A DNA stretch of 64,000 nucleotides from Roseibium sp. (GTDB lineage Bacteria; Pseudomonadota; Alphaproteobacteria; Rhizobiales; Stappiaceae), in the NCBI GenBank assembly GCA_017643215.1, contig JAEPNV010000014.1, positions 62,001-126,000 of the forward strand. The letters are read 5' to 3'. The translations under genes and the position numbers were made by a program. The notes below the pieces were generated by a model, which saw only the letters and a list, made by a program, of their open reading frames with translations, made no database searches and was not told the origin of the DNA. Shown here piece by piece: positions 16,859 to 25,336 of this stretch. Numbering within the stretch: position 1 is the stretch's first letter; every line of letters begins with the position of its first letter.

Positions 16859-17692
16859 TCACACGTCGTTGAGGGCCTGGTGTGCGGCTTCAACGTCGCG
16901 CATGCGTTTGCGACCCGCCGGCCCGGCAGCCGCGAAAGCGCAACTGGCGAAGAGGTGGCATACGGCCATCACGGCCACATGATTGAACACCGGACCAAGG
17001 GCCGTCGTTTTACACTGTAGGTGCCAGTTCACGTCGGAACGCCGGGCCGTGCCGTCATCGGTAATGTAAATGATGCGCGCGCCTGAACCGCGAACAGCTC
17101 TCACGACTTTTTCAAACTGTTGGCTCGGACGTTTCAGTCTAAAAAGAATGACGCAGTCCTGGCTGCCGAGGGCGGCGAGTGTTTCTCCAAGTGTTTCGCC
17201 GGCCGGCGGCGCGACGCTAACCGTGTCGATGACCTGCACGAGCTGGAAAGCCAGATAATCTGCAAGAGCACGGCCGGCGCGGGATCCTATGAGAAGGACG
17301 CGCCGTGCGCCGACCACCGCGTTGGCTGCCGCTTCGATTTCGGCGTGGCTCAGTTTTGAAAACGTCTGGTCGAGGTTCAACACCGCCTGCCGTTGTTGAG
17401 CGGCCAGTTCTCCGGCCGTTTCACTGGGTGGTTTGACCAGGTAGAGCGCGGCGCCGGATTGCCGGTCCACCCGCACTTGCTGGCGGGCGGCTTCGTAGGA
17501 CCGGTACCCGACACGGCGGATGAAACGCGTGACCGTCGCGTTGGAGACGCCGGCCATATCCGCAAGTTCGGACGCCGTATAACTGGCCAGCTCCCCGGGG
17601 AAATCCAGCAACAGATCCGCAAGGCGGCGTTCGGTGGGGCTCAGGTCCGGCAGGCGGGCACGGACGGTTTCAACGAATGTTTTGGCTTTCAT
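16859..17692 (-). CDS. RpiR/MurR-family transcriptional regulator
   Basis: A 277-aa regulator: N-terminal HTH_6 domain (LSPTERRLADLLLDFPGELASYTASELADMAGVS, read as two segments) with recognition helix SNATVTRFIRRVGYRSYEAARQ, then a SIS domain (VGARRVLLIGSRAGRALADYLAFQL) that usually binds a phosphosugar. I chose ATG 17692; in-frame ATGs at 17701 and 17710 are possible. The start codon lies inside a 34-bp inverted repeat. Upstream of and in the same direction as the TRAP operon. Confidence 0.9.
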   Translation of the reverse strand: MKAKTFVETVRARLPDLSPTERRLADLLLDFPGELASYTASELADMAGVSNATVTRFIRRVGYRSYEAARQQVRVDRQSGAALYLVKPPSETAGELAAQQRQAVLNLDQTFSKLSHAEIEAAANAVVGARRVLLIGSRAGRALADYLAFQLVQVIDTVSVAPPAGETLGETLAALGSQDCVILFRLKRPSQQFEKVVRAVRGSGARIIYITDDGTARRSDVNWHLQCKTTALGPVFNHVAVMAVCHLFASCAFAAAGPAGRKRMRDVEAAHQALNDV

Positions 17693-17717
17693 GGGTGCCA
17701 TTAGACCCATGAAAGCC
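17684..17717. promoter_or_regulatory. 34-bp inverted repeat over the rpiR start codon
   Basis: Perfect 13-bp arms GGCTTTCATGGGT (17684-17696) and ACCCATGAAAGCC (17705-17717), spacer GCCATTAG. Both arms contain an in-frame ATG for the RpiR gene. It could be an autoregulatory operator or an RNA hairpin hiding the start codon. The TTTCATG half-site recurs upstream of dctP. Confidence 0.65.
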
Positions 17718-17859
17718 ATCATTCTCAACGCCAGCGTTTTGCATCTTGCAATAGCAACCGTGTTTCGGCCGGTCCGGCATCGGGCTCGAGCCGGCTGCTG
17801 CGCGGATCGAACCGGCGCCAGTCCTTGATTTTCTGATCAGTTCCCATTGCGGGACACAA

Positions 17860-18282
17860 TCAAGCCGGTATTCCGGGTTGATTTGCGAGTGACCGATTCA
17901 AACCGGCGTGCCGCAGGGTGGCCGCGCAAAGACCGCCAAGCACCAGCTCGATGGCCATGGCGAAGACAATCCCGTCCGAAGGCACCCCGTCAAGCACAAC
18001 GCCCACAAACCGTCCTGCTGCATAGGCCAGGAAGACGACGGCGCCGACGGCGGCCGAAAGCTTCATCATCCGGGATCGGACCGCCCCGGCAAGGATAAGT
18101 GCGCCCAAGACCGCGAGATTGGCACCGGGCGCTCTCAACTCGCTCAACAGGTCCGGACCGGTGCCAAACGCAATGCCGTACGCGGCGTAAAACGCTGCCG
18201 GTGCCACCGCGATCGCCGTACCGATGCCAAGCGCGGTGATGCCGGCGGCGCCAAGGACAAGTCTCTGGAACCAGATCGACAT
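17860..18282 (-). CDS. Small membrane protein, DUF4345-like
   Basis: A 140-aa hydrophobic protein with four predicted membrane segments (GAAGITALGIGTAIAVAP, ANLAVLGALILAGAV, LSAAVGAVVFLAYAAGRFVG, VFAMAIELVLGGLCAATL). The pattern AAFYAAYGIAFGTGPDLLSELRAPG is that of DUF4345 proteins, whose role is unknown. GAGAGGACTT-type ribosome site before ATG 18282. It follows the NmrA-type reductase by 24 nt and is probably cotranscribed. Confidence 0.75.
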   Translation of the reverse strand: MSIWFQRLVLGAAGITALGIGTAIAVAPAAFYAAYGIAFGTGPDLLSELRAPGANLAVLGALILAGAVRSRMMKLSAAVGAVVFLAYAAGRFVGVVLDGVPSDGIVFAMAIELVLGGLCAATLRHAGLNRSLANQPGIPA

Positions 18283-18306
18283 TTGGAAGTCCTCTCATTT
18301 GACGGG

Positions 18307-19134
18307 TCAGGCCGCGTCGGACCAGACGCCGGCCCGGGCTGCGTCCGCGGCGAATGTCGAGAAATCACGGGGTTTCCGGCCAATGGCGCGTTCGACACCG
18401 TCGGTCACATGCGCGTTCCGGCCGTCGAGCGTTTCGCGCGCGATTGCCTCGAAGATGTCGGCGATGAAGGGTCCGGCGGCCTCGGCGACGCTGGCGCGGA
18501 AATCCTCGAAACGGATCGGGACATGGCGCACCGGCCTGCCAATGGCCGTACCAAGATCCTCGGCCATTTGCGCGAAGGTCATCAGGCGCGGTCCGGTCAC
18601 TTCATAGAGTTCGCCCGAGTGACCGTCCTCGGTCAGGGCTGCGGCTGCGACATCCGCAATGTCGTCGATATCGATGATCGGCTCCAGCACATCGCCACCC
18701 GGCATCGGCAGGACACCGGCCAAGATCGGATCGCGCAAATATCCTTCAGAGAAGTTCTGGGCGAACCAGGCTGCGCGGATCAGCGTGAAATCAACACCGG
18801 AGGCGCGCACCACGTCTTCGCCGCGCCGGGCATGGTGCTCGCCGCGGCCAGTCAGCATCACCAGGCGTTCGATGCCGGCGCCCTTGGCCGCGGCGCACAG
18901 CGCCTCGACCTTTTCAACGGCGCCGGGCATCGCAATGTCGGGAAAATACGTGACATAGGCCTTGCTGACGCCGTCCAGCGCCCTGGACCAGGTTTCCGGC
19001 TTGTCCCAGTCGAACGGGATTGCCGCTCCGCGTGAGCCGCGCCGCACGGCATAGCCCTTTTGGGTCAGAATGTTGGCCACACGCAATCCGGTCTTGCCGG
19101 TGGCGCCGATGACGAGGATTGGTTCGGTCTGCAT
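18307..19134 (-). CDS. NmrA/NAD(P)-binding atypical SDR
   Basis: A 275-aa Rossmann-fold protein. The N-terminal ILVIGATGKTGLRVANIL carries the atypical-SDR GxxGxxG. Further on: FPDIAMPGAVEKVEALCAAAKGAGIERLVMLTG (two segments) and IIDIDDIADVAAAALTED. It lacks a clear YxxxK, as in NmrA-like NAD(P)H:quinone reductases or redox sensors. AAGGGAGACAT precedes ATG 19134. It lies downstream of an AraC regulator on the same strand. Confidence 0.85.
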   Translation of the reverse strand: MQTEPILVIGATGKTGLRVANILTQKGYAVRRGSRGAAIPFDWDKPETWSRALDGVSKAYVTYFPDIAMPGAVEKVEALCAAAKGAGIERLVMLTGRGEHHARRGEDVVRASGVDFTLIRAAWFAQNFSEGYLRDPILAGVLPMPGGDVLEPIIDIDDIADVAAAALTEDGHSGELYEVTGPRLMTFAQMAEDLGTAIGRPVRHVPIRFEDFRASVAEAAGPFIADIFEAIARETLDGRNAHVTDGVERAIGRKPRDFSTFAADAARAGVWSDAA

Positions 19135-19144
19135 AGGATGTCTC

Positions 19145-19168
19145 CCTTGGCTAAAACGATGGCCAAGG
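19145..19168. promoter_or_regulatory. Inverted repeat next to the NmrA-gene ribosome site
   Basis: CCTTGGC (19145-19151), N10, GCCAAGG (19162-19168), 11 bp upstream of the ATG and touching the GGGAGA ribosome site. It may be an operator or a translational hairpin; no second copy was seen. Confidence 0.35.
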
Positions 19169-19308
19169 AATAGGGGAGGCGGGCGCCCGCGGTATTGACC
19201 GCACATGCCAGAGTTTTGGCTCACCGTGCCAAACATCCGGTCCGGGCTGAATCAGGGAGTGCGTCATTCACGGCGCAAACGCCAGGGAGCGTTCTGCGCC
19301 GACACCGG

Positions 19309-20322
19309 CTACACGGTGCGCCGGAACGAGGCGGGGGTCTCGCCGCGCCACCGTTTGAAGGCGCGTGTGAACGTGCTTTGTTCGGAAAATCCCGTCAAAA
19401 ACGCGACCTCGGCCAGCGCATAGTCGGTCCGGCGCAATAGGGTCTCGGCCAGTTCCTGGCGCGCATCGTCGACAAGATCTTGAAAAGCGTGGCCCTGCTC
19501 GGCCAAACGCCGCTGCAAGGTCCGGCCGCTGAGGCCCAGACGGGCGGCAACATCTGCGACCGTCGGGACGCCTTCGCTCAACGCATTCGAGACTTGAATG
19601 CGGACCCGCCGGTTCAGTGCATTGTCGTCGGGCAAGTCCGCCAGCTCCCGCTCCATATGGGCTTCGAAAAAGGCCGCAATGCTTTGATCCCCCAGCCGGT
19701 TCGGCGCGGCGAGATGCTCCTTGGAAACCTGCAGCGCATCGCGGTCAGCGCCATAATGGACCGGGCAGTTGAAATAGGTCTCGTGCGCCGAGATATCTTC
19801 CGGGGCCGCGTGCTTGAAATAGACAGCCTCAGGCGAGAACGGGTGCGAGCAGACCTCCCGGCTGATTTGGGTCACCGCGACGATGGTCTGTTCGTTGGAG
19901 AGCCGCAATCCGAGGCGCCGCTCTCCGGCGCGATGCAGGACCATAAAGCGTCGACTGCCCTCCTCAACGATTTGGTAGGTTGAGACGCTGGTCAAAATCC
20001 TGCCGTAGCGTTCGGCGCGCTGGTAGGACCTGTGCAGATCAACCGCGGATTTCCAGGCCAGCCCAAAGGCGCCGTAATCGTCGCAGCGCATGGACGACCC
20101 GACACGGATCGGCAGGGAAGCGCCATGCGGGTCTTCGCGCGCGACCCGTTCGCACAATGCATAGTAGTCGGTGTCCGGGATCATCCGTTTGGGATCAACG
20201 GGCGCGTGTGGATCGACGCCGACCGACCGGTACAAGGCACCGCGGCGGGCGGCCTGCCGCGGGTTCTTTGCGGTCGCCGCATCCACGACCTTTTTCACAA
20301 ACAATGCCGAAATCTGTCCCAT
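19309..20322 (-). CDS. AraC-family transcriptional regulator
   Basis: A 337-aa regulator of the subgroup with an N-terminal Arabinose_bd-type domain of about 200 residues (AFGLAWKSAVDLHRSYQRAERYGRIL) and a C-terminal double HTH. First HTH: PTVADVAARLGLSGRTLQRRLAEQG; second: YALAEVAFLTGFSEQSTFTRAFKRW, with the closing RWRGETPASFRR. Such proteins include OruR and ArgR-like regulators. Likely controls the NmrA/DUF4345 pair 174 nt downstream. Start ATG 20322. Confidence 0.9.
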   Translation of the reverse strand: MGQISALFVKKVVDAATAKNPRQAARRGALYRSVGVDPHAPVDPKRMIPDTDYYALCERVAREDPHGASLPIRVGSSMRCDDYGAFGLAWKSAVDLHRSYQRAERYGRILTSVSTYQIVEEGSRRFMVLHRAGERRLGLRLSNEQTIVAVTQISREVCSHPFSPEAVYFKHAAPEDISAHETYFNCPVHYGADRDALQVSKEHLAAPNRLGDQSIAAFFEAHMERELADLPDDNALNRRVRIQVSNALSEGVPTVADVAARLGLSGRTLQRRLAEQGHAFQDLVDDARQELAETLLRRTDYALAEVAFLTGFSEQSTFTRAFKRWRGETPASFRRTV

Positions 20323-20544
20323 GCCGGTACCTTACGGATTCCCGGAAACGTTCGACAGGTTGAAGCCGCAATACATCGTCCAACCCGCGTTTCTGCTCCC
20401 GTTGCCGGCCCGTCGGTGCGTGGTCATCTTGGCATTCTATCGGACCCGGCTTTAAACGCATGCCAGCCGATGTGAGTGGATCGAAGCCGGGCGTTGCAGG
20501 GACTTGGATGAAGCGCCATCATGGCGGACACAAACGTCCATCAA

Positions 20545-21432
20545 TCACGCGCTGCCCTCCAAGGTGCGATCGACCGTTAACGAAAGCGCTGCAGTGTCTT
20601 TGGCGAGCTTGGACAGGGCGCGGGTGAGGACGGCCAAATTCCTTTCCAAGTCCAGAAATCCTTCGACCTTGGAGAGCGTGGCTTCTTCCATGTAGAGCCT
20701 GCGATTGATCTCGATTTGAATGCTGTGACGCCCTTCATCTGGACGTCCATGGCGCCGAACCAGTTCAAATCCCTTGTAAGGGTCGTTGACCGCAACCGAA
20801 TAGCCAAGACCGCGCAAGGTCTCAACGATAGTTGCGGTCAATGCCGGCGCGCAGGTTTGCCCATCCCGGTCGCCGATGACAAAATCCGGGCGCGGGACCT
20901 CGCCATCCTCCGTCGTCCGGTCGCCCATGCTCGCCATCGAATGGCAGTTCACATGCAATACCCGTCCGTGTTCTTGGTGGAGCCTGTCGAGGGCGCCTTG
21001 GAGCGCATCGTGATAGGGCGACCAACAGGTGTTGATCCGGTGCCAGATGTCGGACACGGTCAGTTTCCCGTTATAGATTGGACCGAACGCTTTCATGTCT
21101 TTCCAGATCAGGCCGACCCCGCGCTGGAGCGTCTTGAAGGACGGATTGACCGGTTCCGTCCAAACTCCATCGATCATGGACAGGTCGAGATCGTCGCGGT
21201 TCCGGTTCGGATCGATGTAGCAGCGCGGAAACAGGGCGTGCACCAGCACCGCGCCCTCTTGAACCGCGTGGGCGAAAAGCTCGTCGACATGGGCGTCCTC
21301 GGACCGCCGCAGCGTCATCCGGTCGATCGCATGCCGGAAGTCCTCCGGATAGATTGACCCTGAATGGGGACTGTCGAAAACAAGCGGGACCGGATCGGCG
21401 GCTGGATAGACGGTGCGGACGGCGGCAGTCAT
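20545..21432 (-). CDS. N-formylglutamate amidohydrolase family protein
   Basis: A 295-aa zinc hydrolase-like protein: PLVFDSPHSGSIYPEDF, FPRCYIDPNRNRDDLD, HVNCHSMASMG, the DFVIGDRDGQTC segment and RHSIQIEINRRLYMEE, all typical of the HutG/FGase family. ATG 21432 overlaps the upstream ATPase stop as ATGA, so it belongs to the Opp-type operon and may process the imported N-acylated compound. The exact substrate is not readable. Confidence 0.88.
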   Translation of the reverse strand: MTAAVRTVYPAADPVPLVFDSPHSGSIYPEDFRHAIDRMTLRRSEDAHVDELFAHAVQEGAVLVHALFPRCYIDPNRNRDDLDLSMIDGVWTEPVNPSFKTLQRGVGLIWKDMKAFGPIYNGKLTVSDIWHRINTCWSPYHDALQGALDRLHQEHGRVLHVNCHSMASMGDRTTEDGEVPRPDFVIGDRDGQTCAPALTATIVETLRGLGYSVAVNDPYKGFELVRRHGRPDEGRHSIQIEINRRLYMEEATLSKVEGFLDLERNLAVLTRALSKLAKDTAALSLTVDRTLEGSA

Positions 21433-22427
21433 AGGTCCTTCCAGAAGTGGCAGGCAACGGAGTGGGCGTTGCCGAAGGTCTCCAGGTGGGGTTGGTCCTT
21501 TCGGCAAAGGTCCCGCGCATGCGGGCAGCGCGGGTTGAAGTGACATCCCTCCGGCGGCGCCAAGGGCGATGGAATCTCGCCCTCGATGGGGGCAAAGTCG
21601 CGTTTCCGCTGGTCCAGTCGGGGCGCCTCCGCCAGAAGCGCCCGGGTGTAGGGATGGCGCGGCGCGCTGAAAATCTCATCCGTCGACGTGCTTTCCACGA
21701 TCCGGCCGAGATACATGATGGCCACGCGGTCGGCGATATGCTCGACGACGCTCAGGTCGTGGCTGATGAACAGGTAGGTCAATCCAAACTCTTCCCGCAG
21801 GTCCATAAATAGGTTGATCACCTGGGCCTGGATCGACACGTCCAGCGCGGCGATGGCCTCGTCGCAGACAAGAAACCGCGGTTTCACCGCGAGCGCCCGC
21901 GCAATGCCGATGCGTTGCCGCTGGCCGCCGGAAAACTGGTGCGCGTAGCGCCGCTTCAGCGACGGATCGAGCCCAACCTTTTGCATGATGTCATCGACGT
22001 AATCCGATACCTCGGACCGTGTCACAATGCCGTGGACTTTCGGGGCTTCGCCGATGATGTCCTCGACCCGCATTCTGGGATTCAGGCTGGCGAACGGGTC
22101 TTGAAAGATCATTTGAATGGCGAGCGTTGCCGCCCGCCTGCCGGCGCCCGACATGGCCGAAACGTCATCTCCGCGGTAGAGCAACTGTCCGGTGGTAGGC
22201 GCGTGGATGCCGGCCACGACGCGGCCAAGGGTCGATTTCCCGCAGCCCGATTCTCCGACAAGACCCAGGACCTCGCCCTCGTGGATCGAAAGGCTGACAT
22301 TGTCCACCGCGTGAACGGTCTCCTCGCGGACACCAGCGCCCATTTTCTGGGCGATCTTCCCCGCAACATCGAGCCGTTTGGTGAAGCGTTTGGAGACGCC
22401 GCGGATTTCAACAAGCGGCGCCGTCAT
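21429..22427 (-). CDS. Opp-type ABC transporter ATPase, OppF-like
   Basis: A 332-aa ATPase. Walker [10 protein letters not shown] near residues 58-66, IFQDPFASLNPRMRVED, signature [15 protein letters not shown] and Walker B LVCDEAIAALDVS (DEAIAALD instead of the commoner DEPVSALD). C-terminal Cys motif GCHFNPRCPHARDLC. ATGA overlaps at both ends tie it tightly into the operon. Confidence 0.93.
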   Translation of the reverse strand: MTAPLVEIRGVSKRFTKRLDVAGKIAQKMGAGVREETVHAVDNVSLSIHEGEVLGLVGESGCGKSTLGRVVAGIHAPTTGQLLYRGDDVSAMSGAGRRAATLAIQMIFQDPFASLNPRMRVEDIIGEAPKVHGIVTRSEVSDYVDDIMQKVGLDPSLKRRYAHQFSGGQRQRIGIARALAVKPRFLVCDEAIAALDVSIQAQVINLFMDLREEFGLTYLFISHDLSVVEHIADRVAIMYLGRIVESTSTDEIFSAPRHPYTRALLAEAPRLDQRKRDFAPIEGEIPSPLAPPEGCHFNPRCPHARDLCRKDQPHLETFGNAHSVACHFWKDL

Positions 22428-23398
22428 TGCGCGGCAGCCTGTGACTGCGGGTGATGGCAGCGCAATTCCCGGTTCGCGACATGTTCGACGGGCGGTGCAA
22501 TCCTGCAGGCCGCGCTGGCGAATGCGCACCGCGGCGAGAAGGCGCATCCCTCGGGCAGGGCCAGCATGTTCGGGGTCATGCCTTCAATCTGATACAGGCG
22601 CTCGCCCCGTTTGTGGGCCGTGGGGACCGATCCCAGCAGACCGACCGTGTAAGGATGAAGCGGGCGATCAATGATGTCGTCCGTCAGTCCCTGTTCGACA
22701 ATGCGGCCCGCGTACATCACCGAGATCCGGTCGGCGAGGCCGGCGACGACGGCAAGATCGTGCGTGATCCAGATCATCGCGGTACCTGTCTGCCGGGTGA
22801 GTTTCTGCGCTTCGTGAATGATTTGTGCCTGGATGGTGACGTCGAGCGCGGTCGTCGGCTCATCGGCGATGATCAGATCCGGCTTGTTCAAAAAGGCAAT
22901 GGCAATCGAAACGCGTTGGCGCATGCCGCCGGACAATTGGTGGGGATAGGCGCGCAGCCGTTCTTCAGGAGAGGGAATACCGACAAGGGCAAGAGCATCC
23001 CGGCAGCGCTCCCATGCCACCTGCTTTGACACCGCTTCATGGGCCAGGATCGCTTCCATCATTTGCGTGTCGATGCGCAAGACCGGGTTCAGCGTCATCA
23101 TCGGATCCTGGAAAATCATCGAAATCCGGTTTCCGCGAACGGACTTCAGCCTTTCCTCCGGCGCGTTGGCGATGTCTTCGCCGTTAAACCGGATGGTGCC
23201 TTCGACGATCCGCCCCGGCGGGTCGATGAGACCGATGATCGAGAAGCCGGTGATGGATTTGCCTGATCCCGATTCACCGACAAGGCCCATGACCTCGCCC
23301 TTTTGCACAGTGAAATCAACGCCGTCCACGGCTTTGACAACACCGGCATGGGTGAAAAAATGCGTCTTCAACCCGCTCACATCCAGGACCGCGGTCAT
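22424..23398 (-). CDS. Opp-type ABC transporter ATPase, OppD-like
   Basis: A 324-aa ATPase: Walker [10 protein letters not shown] near residues 41-49, [16 protein letters not shown], signature [15 protein letters not shown], Walker [15 protein letters not shown], and C-terminal [15 protein letters not shown]. Start ATG 23398 overlaps the permease stop (ATGA). A much longer frame upstream lies inside the permease gene and is not used. Confidence 0.93.
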   Translation of the reverse strand: MTAVLDVSGLKTHFFTHAGVVKAVDGVDFTVQKGEVMGLVGESGSGKSITGFSIIGLIDPPGRIVEGTIRFNGEDIANAPEERLKSVRGNRISMIFQDPMMTLNPVLRIDTQMMEAILAHEAVSKQVAWERCRDALALVGIPSPEERLRAYPHQLSGGMRQRVSIAIAFLNKPDLIIADEPTTALDVTIQAQIIHEAQKLTRQTGTAMIWITHDLAVVAGLADRISVMYAGRIVEQGLTDDIIDRPLHPYTVGLLGSVPTAHKRGERLYQIEGMTPNMLALPEGCAFSPRCAFASAACRIAPPVEHVANRELRCHHPQSQAAAQ

Positions 23399-24300
23399 TT
23401 TTTCAGCCTCGGATTGAGAACATCGCGCAGTTGATCCCCGACCAGGTTGATCGACGCCACGGTGAGAAGCAGCGCGATGCCGGGAAAGACCGAGATCCAG
23501 TACCGGCCGGACAGCATGTATTCGAACCCGTTGGCGATCAGGACGCCAAGCGACGGCTCTGTTTGCGGCAATCCGACGCCAAGGAACGAAAGCGTCGCTT
23601 CCAGGGACACCGCGTGCGCGGTCTGGACCGTGCCGACCACGATCAGGGGGGCCAGGCAATTGGGCAGGATGTGCCGGAAGACGATCCGCATCCGGGAAAG
23701 CCCGAGACATTGTGCCGCCTCGACATACTCCTTGCGGCGTTCAACCAACGCCGTCGCTCGAACGGTGCGGGCATAATACGCCCATTGGGCCACGACCAGC
23801 GCAAGGATGATCTTGTCAACGCCCTTGCCGAGTGCGGCCACGAGCATCAGGGCGACCAATGATGCGGGAAAGGAGAGCTGCAGATCGACGACCCGCATGA
23901 TGACGGCTTCGGTCCGGCCGCCCACATAGGCCGCGATCAGACCGATGGCCATCCCGATGGCCAGGGCGATGACGCCCGACGCCAGCCCGACGGAAATCGA
24001 AATTCTGAGCCCGTAAAGGATCGCCGAGTAAAGGTCCCGCCCGGCACCGTCCGAACCAAGCCACATGGTGTATCCGGCAAACGCCTCCGAACCGGGCGGC
24101 AATCGCCCGTCAAGGACGTCCACTTGCGCCAGGTCGTAGGGATTTTGCGGCGTGATCCACGGGGCAAGGACCGCCAGCAGAACGATGACTGTGAAAACAA
24201 CGAAGGCCGTCGCGGCGATACGGCTTTCAAAAAACTCCGCCCGCAAACGCTGAAAAGGCGTTTCCACCTTCACCTCGGCCTGTACCGTTGAGACGCTCAT
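23395..24300 (-). CDS. Opp-type ABC transporter permease, OppC-like
   Basis: A 301-aa inner-membrane permease: N-terminal soluble stretch, LGSDGAGRDLYSAILYGLR, EAA loop (EYVEAAQCLGLSRMRI), and C-terminal ASINLVGDQLRDVLNPRLK. ATG 24300 overlaps the OppB-like stop (ATGA). Confidence 0.93.
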   Translation of the reverse strand: MSVSTVQAEVKVETPFQRLRAEFFESRIAATAFVVFTVIVLLAVLAPWITPQNPYDLAQVDVLDGRLPPGSEAFAGYTMWLGSDGAGRDLYSAILYGLRISISVGLASGVIALAIGMAIGLIAAYVGGRTEAVIMRVVDLQLSFPASLVALMLVAALGKGVDKIILALVVAQWAYYARTVRATALVERRKEYVEAAQCLGLSRMRIVFRHILPNCLAPLIVVGTVQTAHAVSLEATLSFLGVGLPQTEPSLGVLIANGFEYMLSGRYWISVFPGIALLLTVASINLVGDQLRDVLNPRLKK

Positions 24301-25274
24301 GCGCCCTGATCCTGAAGGCGGACGCGCGGGTCCAGGATTGAGTAGAGAATGTCAACGACCAGATTGATCAGGACAAAGAACAGAACCATGATCATGAGGT
24401 AGGCCACGACCACCGGACGATCGAGTTGCAAGATGGCGTCGATGAGAAGCTTGCCCATGCCCGGCCAGGCAAAAATCGTCTCGGTGACGACCGAAAATCC
24501 GATAAGGCTGCCGAACTCCAGCCCCATCACGGTAACGACGGGGATCATTATGTTTTTCATGACATGGACGAAGATGATGCGTTTGGTCGATATACCCTTG
24601 GCCCGGGCGTATTTGACATAGTCCTGGCCCATGGCCTCGCGAACACCGGCCCGTGTGAGGCGGATCGCCAGGGAGATTTTCAAAAGCGCAAGGTTCAGCG
24701 CCGGCAGGAATATGTGGCTCAGGCCGTCCCACGTTGCCAGACTGGTCTCAATCCCGAAGACGGATGCCGTATCGCCGCGTCCGGTGGAGGGCAGCCAGCC
24801 GAGTTCGACCGCGAACACCAGAATGAGCATCAGACCGACCCAGAAGGTCGGCAGCGAAAAGCCGAGAATGGATCCGGCCATGATGCCTTTCGACACCATG
24901 TGGTCCGGGTAAAGACCGGAATAAAGCCCGAGCGGGATCCCAAGCACGATAGCAAGAACCAAAGCGCTGAAGGCGAGTTCAAGCGTTGCCGGCATGTGAT
25001 GGAGGATCAGTTTCAGCGCCGGTTCGCCGAAAATGAAGGAGTCGCCCAGGTTGCCCTGAGCAGCCCCTTTCAGGAACAAGACATACTGGTCCCATATCGG
25101 TCGATCGAGCCCGAGACGGCGGATCGCCGCCTCGATGTCCGCCTGATCCGCGTCGGGACTGACCAGCATGTAGACCGGATCGCCAACGATGTTCACGCCG
25201 AAAAAGACGATGACCGACATCAAAAAGACGACGAAGAACGCCTGCAGCAGCCGGCGGATGACGAAAACGGTCAT
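24297..25274 (-). CDS. Opp-type ABC transporter permease, OppB-like
   Basis: A 325-aa inner-membrane permease starting VFVIRRLLQAFFVVFLMSVIVFF-like (MTVFVIRRLLQAFFVV), with DQADIEAAIRRLGLDRPIW, the EAA loop DYVKYARAKGISTKRI and C-terminal VDILYSILDPRVR. Start ATG 25274. A near-perfect hairpin (25300-25325) separates it from the binding-protein gene. Confidence 0.93.
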   Translation of the reverse strand: MTVFVIRRLLQAFFVVFLMSVIVFFGVNIVGDPVYMLVSPDADQADIEAAIRRLGLDRPIWDQYVLFLKGAAQGNLGDSFIFGEPALKLILHHMPATLELAFSALVLAIVLGIPLGLYSGLYPDHMVSKGIMAGSILGFSLPTFWVGLMLILVFAVELGWLPSTGRGDTASVFGIETSLATWDGLSHIFLPALNLALLKISLAIRLTRAGVREAMGQDYVKYARAKGISTKRIIFVHVMKNIMIPVVTVMGLEFGSLIGFSVVTETIFAWPGMGKLLIDAILQLDRPVVVAYLMIMVLFFVLINLVVDILYSILDPRVRLQDQGA

Positions 25275-25299
25275 GAGGTTGTCTCAGCCCAAGGAAAGG

Positions 25300-25325
25300 C
25301 CGGGCCGCTGGTGTCAGCGGGCCGG
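25300..25325 (-). promoter_or_regulatory. Intercistronic stem-loop between binding protein and OppB-like permease
   Basis: Arms CCGGGCCGCTG (25300-25310) and CAGCGGGCCGG (25315-25325) pair at 10 of 11 positions around a 4-nt loop, 12 nt beyond the binding-protein stop. The leftward transcript continues GCCUUUCCUU, a weak U-rich tail, so partial termination is possible. Confidence 0.65.
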
Positions 25326-25336
25326 AGACGTTTCGG

